Part shown: one piece after another, positions 31,536-42,205 of the stretch | Layout: each line of letters starts with the position of its first letter | Numbering within the stretch: position 1 is the first letter of the stretch | Source of the DNA: Agrypnia vestita | Taxonomy: Eukaryota; Arthropoda; Insecta; Trichoptera; Phryganeidae | Reading direction: 5' to 3' | Assembly (NCBI GenBank): GCA_016648135.1 | Contig: JADDOH010018668.1 | Span: 33,901 to 97,900 of the forward strand | DNA: 64,000 bases | Position numbers and translations under genes: made by a program | The notes under the pieces: model-generated | Seen by the model: only the letters and a program-made list of their open reading frames with translations | Databases searched by the model: none | Told to the model about the DNA's origin: nothing

Positions 31536-33400
31536 CTTGTTAACTATGTTATAAATAAATAAGTATATTTTAAATGCGTCTTGTACGCTTCAAAATATCT
31601 GTTTTTACTCAAAATGCAGGTGTAAATATATAAATAATATGGCCCAAATTTCGTACCCATTCCCGGAATTTCAGAAGTCGGCCCTGACAGACGCGGTACA
31701 CGTATATACCTGAAGAAATGCATAAAGGTGATGAAATAAATAATAAAAATTATATTTCATGTCTGATGACTATTCTATCCAAATTACCTTTGTCAGTTTT
31801 ATTCTTTGACTCATCCTTCAGTGGTATTTTTGTATCGGTAGACAAACATTCATCAACTTTTTTGCTTTTAATTTTGAATGAAACTCAATAGTTCTAGTTA
31901 GTTTTTTTACAATCAATTAATTAATTTGTCAAAGATTTTCCATTGCATTTTATTACTGACACATACATATACGTAGAAACTTTGGTTAAATTTTTTTTTA
32001 TAGTTGCTTAATGGATTGCTACATTTAATATGCAAGTTATGACGTGAAGTGAGTATCTACATATATGGTGGTGATCTTCTGTTTGCTGCTTTCAATGCTA
32101 TCATTAAATACATTGACATGATCGCTCAATTCATTTAAGAGTTGCGCGCTACGTGATATGGTGCATTTATTAATTACATCCGTTCTGTATTCCGGAACAT
32201 AAATAATTATTTGGTACAAACAGGGAGTGATTTTCTAGCAAATTCAAATTCTAACCCCCACCATGACTAGGCCCTCCTGTCTGCGCGACTCGAGGCTGCG
32301 GTAGTTGCATTCCCTCAGCAGTACTTCATAGTAAATAAAGGTTCGCTGAGAAGCTTTGATCATGTAAGGGTGAAGTTAGTATGAAGAGAGAGCGTCTGCA
32401 CGATAAAGCAAACCAAATATTGGAGGATGGCTCTGCTAAAAGCTTCGACAACCGTTCTTATGTACATGAAAAGCTGCACGAAAATGAACGGTGTGCCGGG
32501 AGTGTACCGTTCTATCCTCTACCAATCTAATAATATAGTAGTCGGGTTATGCTCTAAGAACTTGCATCCCAATATAATTGAATTGAATGCCTATCTGTTA
32601 TAAATACATAACAACCAACTATTACAACTAAACATACTTTTAAGCCGAGAAATTAAATAAATTTTTAAAAATTTATATAGATATATAGTTGCAGTACAAA
32701 TCACTACTTATTCCGAGAATACGGTCTGACATGAGTGGTGTACAAAAAATTCCTAAAAAACTTTTGGGTACTTACTAAATAATTCCCAGTACAAGAACCT
32801 ACAGTTCAACTTAGATTAACTAAGTTCGCAACATTAAGAGTCATTAAAAAAACTTTTATCCCAGTTGAATTAGTTTATAATGATTATTATAAAAAGTTTA
32901 ACCAAAATATTTTTTTAAATTAAAAAAAATATCTTAATAATACAGAAAATTTCATGATTTGAAGTAACTTCGTGATAGATTCGGATCAGATCTCGTTGGT
33001 TTGCATTATCGCAACATATTTTCTTGGCTGTGTTTACAAGTACAACATTGTACACTTCGCCAATGTTGACGTGACGATTATTAAAAAAAAATAGTATGTT
33101 CTAATACTATTTTATAAGTTGGTAATAATCTGTGTCTTGTATTTTGTAAGTATGCGATTATCACACCATCGAATGAAAGTTAATAAAATACTGATAAATT
33201 TCCTAACAATAAATATATTAATGACTGTTCCTTTTGCCTTTGCTAAGTTCATTTTACAGTATGGTATGGTTGGATGGGGTGGGGTCTTTAAAGTTAATAT
33301 GTTGCTCGTGGAAAGGGTGATGAGATTGGTTTTTAAGTAATTTTGAAGAAGCCTTTTATCAAAAATATGCTTTACTCTGAACCCATATAATAAGCTATTT
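31536..33400. other. Unrecognised AT-rich stretch
   Basis: No gene supported. 32330-32520 contains ttcgctgagaagctttgatcatgt and a final cgttctatcctct, echoing degraded LINE tails of the 12180-13140 family. An open frame at 33119-33340 is hydrophobic and basic without a known domain. Confidence 0.4.
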
Positions 33401-33419
33401 TATTGGCAGACCAAGGATA

Positions 33420-33605
33420 GCTGGGTACATTACAGGTTCAGGACTAAAACAACTCAACATCACTTCACAAATCAGGGGTTATATTTTTCAATACCCTTCC
33501 AGGTGAATTAAAGTTAAAGAGTGAGGAACTGAATTATTCTAGTTTAAAATGAATATTAAGAACCCACTTGAGAAAATCAATAGGAGTAAGACTTTAATGT
33601 TTTTT
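33420..33605 (+). mobile_element. Probable LINE 3' coding remnant
   Basis: The forward reading across a shift gives a FNTLPGELKLKSEELNYSS-like stretch followed by ILRTHLRKSIG, resembling the last residues of jockey/CR1-type polyproteins (F.N.LP...K.....FK..L). Very short. Confidence 0.4.
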
Positions 33606-34438
33606 TTTTTACTTTGTTAGTATTTGTGTTAATAATGGTACCTAATCTTGTATAAGATTACCATAACCTTATTAAATGTGGATTTTTATATACACCTGTT
33701 GTTAGGACACCTTTCGGCAATATGTAATACAATATTCAATGTCTTCCTAGAGAAATTGTTTCGTATCTAAAGTCGGTAAGTACCTATTAATGTCTATAAA
33801 TTGTTTATAATTTGTAATATTTGAAGTGTTAAAATATTTAAAAAATCATGCATGTGTTCGTGTACCTACGCGCTGTAGAAGTTGTACTCAAAAACTAAAA
33901 TAAAGACAAAATTTAATATTAATGATGCTCAAAGTATTGAGTTGTAAAAATGTAGGTACACTGATTATTGTCGATTATTTCATGAATATAATTAAAACTC
34001 ACGTGGAACATGAAATATTTAAAATAATTGCGTCAAATAAAAACTCTAAAAACTAATGAAACATTCATGCTGACATTCATTCATGCAGCTGACAAGAATT
34101 ACCTATGTTATGATAAAAAAATTACCCTGAATGCTCCAAAAAAGTATACCTTAATGATTATAAAAAAATATATATTATTGACTGGTTATAAAAATATACT
34201 ATTTAATTTTGTATAAAATAATCAAGTTTTGCCATCCATTCTATCACTCCATGAAACGTAGTAAATTATTTTTGCTAGTATCTATGTAATAGTTCATATT
34301 TTAACTAAATATTATAAAAAATCAGCGTTTAATTTTTAAAAATTGTACTAACTTATAGATTTTTGAAATTTTCACATCAATATTCTTACTATTTTCAAAA
34401 TAAGATAAACACCTATTATGGAAAATAATATGAAAAAA

Positions 34439-34530
34439 GGACTAATTTGCTGGCCTGCTCGAACGGCATTCGAACCCCGACGCTAGATTAGTAGACTAGC
34501 GTCTTAACCAATTCACCAAGAAGCACGTCA
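34439..34530 (-). mobile_element. tRNA-derived SINE fragment
   Basis: Minus strand: tgcttcttggtgaattggttaagacgc (A box), ggggttcgaatgcc (B box), then ggccagcaaattagtcc, matching the body of the SINE at 19766-19932. The head can partly fold as a cloverleaf, but the acceptor arm is lacking and the SINE body follows, so it is not called a tRNA gene. Confidence 0.7.
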
Positions 34531-34969
34531 CACATAAATATATAATTTCTTATATGTGTATCATCATAAAATAAATAAGGTATATTATCTATTGTATCAT
34601 ATTACTAAAAGTAAATTATTTTATTATTATATTTTCTTAAAATATTTTAACAAGTTACTTGCAGCAAAATACATTTTAGTTATTTATTTATTTGTTCACA
34701 CCCATTCTAGGATTTCATGTAATACCTATACAAATATTTATATAAAAACAATATCAAGTAAAAGCTGTACTTACATACATACAAGAAAAAAATAGAAAAA
34801 TATAACATAACATCAGGTTTAAAATATAAACATATAAATAGTTAAATATAAAATATAAAAATATCAATTACCTACATGTATAGGTAGTTAAATATGAGTA
34901 TAGTAATATAAAAAACAAATGAAAATGTAATAAAGTAATGTGTATATAAAAAACTAAAGAAGTTTTTAC

Positions 34970-35242
34970 AGTACTCCCTTTCTCATTTTTGGGTTTTTCT
35001 ACATTATACTACGTCGGAATCTCCATACAACTTGTATGAAAAAACCATTAAAAATTTGAAAAATCCAAAATTATACTTTAATTATTTATTTTTTTTATCG
35101 ACAATTTGATAGATCTTTTTGATCATCGCCACGAGTCTGCTTGCAAAGTTTCAGCTCGATTGGATCACGGGAAAAGAATTTAAAATCAAAGAAACAAACC
35201 GACAGACGCCATGAGTTAATATAAAGGGAGTAAAAACAAAAA
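34970..35242 (-). mobile_element. TIR element family Z (GTTTTTACTCCCTTT), short copy
   Basis: The left end agtactccctttct and the right end taaagggagtaaaaac are inverted. The interior read on the minus strand has tcccgtgatccaatcgagctg, aaactttgcaa, gactcgtggcgatgatcaaa and gatctatcaaatt, shared with 48655-49330 and 54655-55180. This copy is about 270 bp and internally deleted. Confidence 0.65.
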
Positions 35243-35458
35243 AATATTAGGTAGGTACATATCTTAACATGCATAAAGTAATAAAATAATAGTAGTATTG
35301 AAGTAATCGTCTCTTTAAGTATTAACTTTATTTTCACTAGATTGTCATTGAGAATGTCAACCGTATAACCATATTCATTACCAGTCTTTTAATTTTAATT
35401 TTAAAAAATAAACGAAAGAAAGTAATGACATAAATCATTGGATATGCGCTTCTCACCG

Positions 35459-35941
35459 TCATAATTCCGTACGACAAATTAAATTAAAACAGCCGCGCTG
35501 TAAAAATGGCCATTTAAAATGATTGACGCGGCCGCGTCGTGCCGGCGTGACTGCTCGCCTCCCGCCCGAGCGGCGGCGAAGAAGAAGAAGAAGAAGTCGG
35601 TAATAAACGGCGACAAGAAGTTTCGGAATCTGGAACCGGATAAAACGACCAGACGCCGAGTCACCTGCCGGCCGTGTAAGTAAGCTATTGGCCGTTTCCG
35701 AAACCGCCGCGAAAAGTAAGCAAAATAAACAGAATGACAACGCACATAAATCCAGCTTCATTTTCATACAATGGCCCGCTGGAATATACCATTGAAATTC
35801 GTAGTCCGAAATCGAATATATTTTATAAATCGACAAGGACTTATTTTTTTCGCCCGATTCCCAGGCTTCCCGTCTCGCTCTTTCGCCGGCCGCGCGGCCG
35901 AGAGCGAGCGGGTGGCCCTCTCCGCTGCGTGGAACTCGCAA
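35459..35941 (-). other. GC-rich island: 160-codon open frame with a signal-peptide-like segment
   Basis: The minus frame is open for 160 codons. From 35768 it reads MKMKLDLCALSFCLFCLLFA then AVSETANS, which looks like a classical signal peptide. A cag|gtgact donor-like site follows at about 35666-35660, after LLTRPA. On the opposite strand 35519-35675 encodes MIDAAASCRRDCSPPARAAA then six lysines and a basic tail running into gtaagtaag, a consensus donor. Both readings are plausible first exons and cannot both be taken at face value; open frames are expected in GC-rich DNA. No family recognised. Confidence 0.3.
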
Positions 35942-36524
35942 ACTACATGGTTATCTCTTTCTACTGCACGAGTTTTGTGTGAGAAAAGAATGTGTAAGAA
36001 AAATCTTTTTCTACGTCACCATTATCTTGTCGGCAGGGGTTGGCAGCGACAGGTTCTCGAGTGATGCTGCGTAAAAAATATTTGTTGATTAAGAAACTAT
36101 TTAAAAATCTCGACACTTATACAGAAATCTGTACCTGAAAGCCAACATATTGAGCGGGATGAACTCTCCAGTCTGCCCCCCCTCCACCCCGCCGATTGAC
36201 CAATCAGAGGACAATTAATCGTAGGTTTAGATATTCGGAATTATACGCTCGCTAATAGCAGGACCACCTTGCCTGCATCCTACATAAAATAGATTATCAG
36301 ATATAAAAATGAAATCGAAGATAATTAAGTAAGTAGGTATTTAAAGAGTTATTTGAATTTAAAAGGGATATATAGCATAAAAGAATCATTTAAAAATAAA
36401 CATGATTGACTTCCTCTTCAGAATGATTGCACAAAATAATGAATATTTTTATGTGATTTATCATTTTTTCATTTCAATGTTTATTTAGTTCCATATTTTT
36501 ATATGCGAGGTAAATATGGAACTA

Positions 36525-38137
36525 CAGAGGTGTGCAGATTATTAGACTCATTCACAAATTTGCATGTTTTTCATCTTATGAGGTAATTTTAACACCCGTT
36601 TTATAATTTATTCATCTAATTGTTTTTTTATTTAATGAGAGGTATGTTAGCTCTTTTCTTTTTTTCGCATGGAAACCATATTTTGATATTTATTTTGTTA
36701 ATGGAATCATTGTTGCAAAAGGTCACAACTTTCAGTGCTACCTGTCTAAGTTAAGTACGTTGTGTTTGGATGGTATTTTTTGCGATTTCAGAGGTTTGTG
36801 TAGAATAATATTGTAGTAATTTACTTAATTATCTACTGTGGAAGATATTTCACGCATTTTTAATGTTTTTAAATAACACTGTGCCACCCGTTCAGTTGTT
36901 TTTTGACCCGAATTTTTTATGCTATGGAGAAAGATGTGACTTATTCCCACGAAAAAAAATCATTCACGTAAAATTCATCAGTCGCTGCAATATAATGTCC
37001 TGACTGGGAGCCACCGAGTGGGAAAATGTGGCGCTGAGCATATTTTGACCACCATGGATCCAAAAGAAAACTGGTGACTGTCGCTGAAGAAACGAAAACT
37101 TACTTTTAAGGACCTGAGTGACCAAATGAAGGTAAAAGGTGTAAATATAAGCGCAAGTTCTGTCAGAAAAACCCTGGTTAAAGAAGGGATGCCTGAACGG
37201 CGTCCAAGGAAAAAGGCAAAAATCACACCAAGAGTGGCAAAACAAAGGTATTTTTGGGCCAAAAGTGTCAAAAATATGTTAGAAATTGACTGGCAGAAGG
37301 TTTATATGAAACTAACTTAGAAATAAATGTTTATTTTCAGATTAGAGGGTCACGAATGGGCCAATTAGAGGTTCAGTGTTCCCAGACAAAAAAAAACTTT
37401 TTTTTGGGTGTTATATTTTAATTTTAATTCATGATGATGAACCCAAAATGCATGATATTGTTATGGGTATGTTTCAGTGATAAATCGATATTTCAAGTGT
37501 GGGATGAATGCAGCTAGTACGTTCGCAGACGAAGAGGGGAAGAGTTTAAGGTTGAGTGCGTGGCGCAAACTGTACAATACCCGTATGGGTTATGGTGTGG
37601 AGTATGTTCTCTTTCCATGGATCAGGTCGCCTTTACACTTTAGAAGGTACCATGTGAAAACAGCAATATATAAAAGCCCTGGAAAACCGAATACTTCCGC
37701 AATATCATGAGTGGTTTCCAGATGGTGAGGGAACATTCATGCACGACAGGGCTCCCTGCCACAATTCCAAATTTATCCACAAATAACTTGAAGATTTGCA
37801 AATTCCAACGCTTCCATGACCTAGAAACAGCCCTGATATGAATCCTATCGAAAATCTATGGTCAATTGTGAAGAAAAAATTGAAGATAAAAAGATAACTA
37901 TCAAGCAAAATCTCATCGAGGAACTTATTCAAGTACGCCATCACAGCCGAGAAATAAAAAACAGCTGCAAAAATTTGGTGCACAGCATGCCACCAGAATT
38001 AAATTTCTTCTAAAGAACAAAGGAATGTTCACCAAATACTAGATAAAAGCCATTAATGTAATTACAGTAATTATATATCATTAAAGTTTGAAAAACTAAG
38101 AAAAAATTGTTTGAGTCTAATAATCTGCACACGTCTG
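36525..38137 (+). mobile_element. Tc1-like element with intact ends
   Basis: Inverted ends CAG(a/a)ggtgtgcagattattagactca (36525-36550) and tgagtctaataatctgcaca...ctg (38112-38137) differ at one base. Both are flanked by TA (36523-36524, 38138-38139). Length 1,613 bp, normal for Tc1-like elements. Confidence 0.93.
36990..38013 (+). pseudogene. Tc1-like transposase, inactivated
   Basis: Successive forward frames read LKDLSDQMK-like, KGVNISASSVRKTLVKEGM and PERRPRKKAKITPRVAKQRY (HTH end and GRPRK-like hook), EIDWQKVY, then after about 150 bp FSDKSIFQVWDECS (first catalytic D), RRRRGEEFKVECV, a VWCGVCS-like block, then HDRAPCHNSKFIHK (second catalytic region), PRNSPDMNPIENLWSIVKKK with the third catalytic acidic residue (E in IENLW) and VHSMPPELNFF before the stop at 38013. 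At least four in-frame stops and frameshifts break it. Confidence 0.88.
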
Positions 38138-38139
38138 TA

Positions 38140-40686
38140 AATGAATATAGAAAAAAAAATATTTGGAATATTATTTTTCAATACTATAACTTTGGAAATA
38201 TATCTATAGTAGTTTCTTTATATCTTTTTATATTTTATTTGAAAACGTGATGTGATTCCTCAGTCATGTAAAAATGATTGATTATAAAGAATGAAATGCT
38301 TTTGTTAAATCGTTTTTAACGACATTATTGTGTTACTTGCTCGTATAGATTTGCAGATTAAAGTAAATATTATTTATAAAAAATCCATATGTACAGAAGG
38401 GAACATTTTGTGATCACAGAAAAATAAGAAATTCATGTCAATTGACTCATCCAAGAGCACGATAATCTAAATTTTAATCAACAATTACCTTTCTTTGGTG
38501 AATTTAAATACTACATCTAGATAAACTGCACTGCTTCAACAAGTGGCTTTACTCTATGACCGCGAATTTTGCTTGGCACCACATGAAATACATATTATCG
38601 AGCAGAGATAAAAATGAAAAAAATTAGATGGTACGTATTTTATTAGTACAATGTCTTGTACCCATTTTTGACTAAAATGATCCGAATACATTTTTGTTTA
38701 TACAAAACAAACTTCTGTTGGTCCTTGTATCCATTTTCTTTATATAAAAAGAAAGAAACATTCCCAGATTTACTTATATCAAATGTTCAGTAAAGTTGTG
38801 AGACCCAGACCAACTTATCCGTTAAAAATTAAAAAAATAACATTTAACAAAACAAAGAATACCCTAAAATATACCCTTTTCGCCGCAGTGGTGTGTCGAC
38901 ACTAGTCACATAGCCGGAGTAATATATCGAATCCGATGAAGTTTACTACCGACCACTGTATGGAGATTTGTGTAAGAGAGATGATTTATCAAATTTGGGA
39001 GAGTAATACTAACTGTTAATTCACTGTTTATTTACCCTTGTATTACAATTATTCTAAATTATTACATTTCATAATTTCAGGTAACAATACTAAAATGCTC
39101 CAAAGAGTAACAAAAGCATGCTTCATTGTGTCGTTGTGAAGTGGGAGCGAAACCTAGAAGCCCTACATGTCCTGTATGACCGGCTCTACGCTGGCTTCCT
39201 GGCTGCCCTGTGTCGAGTGTCCTTTACTCCTCCTCGGTTCCTGTCCTACCCCGATCTAATAATATGGTATGGTCCCTACCGCACTTATATCTGGTACGGT
39301 TTGGTATGGTATTCTTGGTATTCTACCAACCATACATTATAAATTATAATTTCTTCATCCTTGCACCACAGAGACAATGAGTAATTTTGGTGTGGTCACC
39401 TCACCGCCGCGGCGCTTACACTCATTCGGTGTCAGGGTGACGAAAGTGCAGGGCCAATATGGGAAATATTGCTCTTGAAATAGTTAAATAAATATTGCTT
39501 GAAAACGGCCCCGGGTATGCGGTGGGTCCCACTTCACTGGTCCCTACCGCTTATTCTTACGATGACCGTTTTTACCTTTCGCCTGGTCACTGGAAAAAGT
39601 TTTCCGCACGATGGTTGCTGTGGTTTTCATTTAATCTTCTTAATCTTTGAGTATATTGTGATAAAATAACAAAGACAGAATAAAAAATTAAATAATTTTA
39701 AAAAGCTTATGAAAATACCTTTTGTGAATAAAGAAAAATGTTTGCTCTCAGATACAGATTTATAATTAACCATAAATCAGCAAAAATGTTGGTCTCTCCC
39801 GTTTTCTCTTTAGTATAAAAGTTGAGCATAAAACGAATCATCGTAGTTTTCTCATCTGTATTCCTTTCAATCTTAGGTTTCCTTTCTATTGTAGCTAGGT
39901 TTCTTTCATATTTTATGGTCGGCCTCACATATTTTTGCCAATTTCGGTAACTATTAGTTCTTCCCGACCATGTCATCTTACCAATGAAACAATAAGAGTA
40001 CTGAATAATATTAACATTTTAAAAATCTATTTTGAAACATTAATTTGTTTAGCCGTCCAAGTTATGAACATATCGTAGTCTTGGAACAGAACGGCATGAG
40101 ATATTGAGCTCTAATGCATAGAACATTATTTTTTCTTTTTATTTGACTGAGTAAAAAAAATATAACGAATGCAACTAAAATGATAAGCTTTCTTGTTATC
40201 TCCTAAACTTCTAGTAATTTTATATGATTTAGTTTTTAAGAGGAAATATTTGTTGGAATTATTACAAAAATATTGGAGGATTTTGTGCGTCGTTTAGTGC
40301 ATAAGATTCTTTTTCCATTATTCGAACTTTTGATAGCGTTTTCTTTACGCTTGTCGCTGTTGCGGACTTTGCTGGAAAAGGTTAGTAAAGAAATGAAAAA
40401 AAATATAATACATGTCTAGTCACTCTAATCCCGAGTCGATATTGCAATCGAAAGATTTCGAGAATCACTTTTGTAGAGCTCAGGATCTGTTTAGGTATTA
40501 AAAAACACTGATTTGTTTTATATCTTTAGAAATGTCAAAAAAGACCAAATACTATTTACGTTAGATATTTTTTGGATTCAAGCAAATATGTAAGAAATTT
40601 TAAAAAAACTCATGTAAATGATAATTCAAGATTCACAAATAATAAACTTAACACTCAATATTATATTTGATCAATCAATTAAATCA
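38140..40686. other. Stretch without recognised genes
   Basis: AT-rich. One GC-richer block at 39100-39560 holds a 74-codon frame (39118-39342) starting MLHCVVVKWERNLEALHVLY, preceded by a tttcag site at 39075-39080. It resembles nothing I know and ends in a tandem ggtatggt/tctggtacgg stretch. It could be an exon or chance. Confidence 0.3.
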
Positions 40687-40884
40687 ATCGAACGAGTAGC
40701 TCGTTGGTTTTGTGGCTGGGACTCTCGCCTCTCGATCCAAAGGTCGCGGGTTCGAATCTCACCCCAGACCAGCAAGTCTGCGACCTATTTTCGCGGCACA
40801 AGCGGTTAGCTTAGTTTGAAAATACATTTTAAGAATATTAATGTGACCCGTATTCCGTGTTCGCGTCTCTTTGCAAAAAAAAAA
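40687..40884 (+). mobile_element. tRNA-derived SINE, full length
   Basis: gagtagctcgttggttttgt (A box), ctctcgcctctcgatcc, gtcgcgggttcgaatctc (B box), a body with accagcaagtctgcgac, the tail domain gttcgcgtctctttgc and an A run (40875-40884). Same tail domain as 19766-19932. Confidence 0.82.
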
Positions 40885-41104
40885 TTTGGGGTGCCAAAAT
40901 TTGATAAAATTCGAAAATTGTCTAAAATATTAATGACTTAATAATAAAAAATGAAGTATTTAAATTGCAAGTACTGATCTCGTCATAATTACTATAGTTT
41001 AGGTCAGAAGCGCGATGCCTATAAAAATTGCACGATAAGAAAATATTCTCAAATAATTTTGAAAATTTAAAATTTTTAAAAATCGCATAATTTTTATATT
41101 AATG

Positions 41105-41310
41105 AAATCGTTCGTCCCCCGAGCGTGGCGCTCCCCTCCCTGGCGGCCCCGCCCCGCGCCCCGCCCACCGGGGCCCCGCCCCCCCGCCCCTTCCCCGAGG
41201 GCAGATTCCAGCCACACTCCAACTTAGATCAGCGATTCCAAATCCATCACACAATCCAGCCGAGACGAGCACACAGAGAGCAAAGGAAAAAGTCCTTGTC
41301 AATTAAATAA
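41105..41310. other. GC-rich islet
   Basis: About 110 bp of C-rich sequence (ccccgcccaccggggccccgccccccc) followed by ordinary sequence. The minus strand is open from 41302 with MTRTFSFALCVLVSAGLCDG, which looks like a signal peptide, then WSVAGICPRGRGGG. The plus strand is also open and proline-rich. No family match; promoter or CpG-like regulatory sequence is equally likely. Confidence 0.3.
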
Positions 41311-41965
41311 AACAAAACTAAAAGGTTTAATTATTATTTTTTTCTTACGAATTTTTGTAATTGTTTTTCTATTATAACTGAAAAAATTACGTGTAAATCT
41401 GACTATTTCTATCTACAGTTAAATCAATAAAAATAGGTTTCCAAATAAAAAACATAACTGACCAGAATGGTGACAATATCTACCGAAATTCTAGGTTTAC
41501 TTTTGATGAAAACGAATACATTTACATTACGATAAAATCGGCAATATTGCTGTCTTGACAATTTTTGTATAACATTATGTCGCCAATTTTGACGTTTTAA
41601 GTTTGATAGGTTTGAAATTAATGAAATTAATCATTCAGAAGTTCTAAAACGTTAAGTAATTCACAATTACGAATACCTAATGAGCTTTCTAATTGATTGA
41701 ATTCATTAATTTCGAAGCTGTCAAATTTAAAACTTCAAAATTGGCGGCTTTACAATGTTATTCGTGCAATAACTATCAATATATAGAAATAGCGATCTTA
41801 CTTATTTCAGAATACGGACGAATATATTGTATATGCGTAGTGCATGTTCATATATGAGTATATCAAATCAAAAATGAGTTTTACGTAAATATACACATTT
41901 TGAAAAAATCTAATAAAAGATATATCTCATTATATTTCTATCACAATTATCATCATACTAGCTAT

Positions 41966-42205
41966 ATACAGGGTTATTTAAAAAACATTAATAATCTTGC
42001 AGGACTATATTCCTGCCTTGATTATGAGTCGAAAATGTTCGAGCTATTATGACCTAATATCAATAGTTAAGGAGAAATGCGACATCAAAATTTGCATTTT
42101 TTTTTCAATATTTCTGACTTCTTTTTTACGTTGGACATCATACAGTAATTTATATCGATGACGAAAGTAAATAAAAACATAAAATGTTTTTATTTACTTT
42201 CATAG
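41966..42205 (+). mobile_element. Foldback family copy and adjacent hairpin
   Basis: acagggttatttaaaaaacatt, gcaggactatattcctgcc, attatgagtcgaaaatgtt, atcaatagttaaggag and tgcgacatcaaaatttgca match the arm at 30011-30290. Next to it (42160-42205) the arms gaaagtaaataaaaacat and atgtttttatttactttc form a near-perfect hairpin. Only one arm of the foldback is present. Confidence 0.65.

Noticed and set aside
34439..34530. tRNA gene
   Set aside because: A and B boxes are present, but there is no acceptor-stem pairing and a SINE body follows.
40687..40765. tRNA gene
   Set aside because: Same reasoning; the tRNA-like head is fused to a SINE body with an A-rich tail shared with another copy.
41099..41302. 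Secreted protein starting MTRTFSFALCVLVSAG
   Set aside because: Hydrophobic start, but the rest is glycine/arginine from GC-rich sequence, with no family match or splice support; kept only as an islet.
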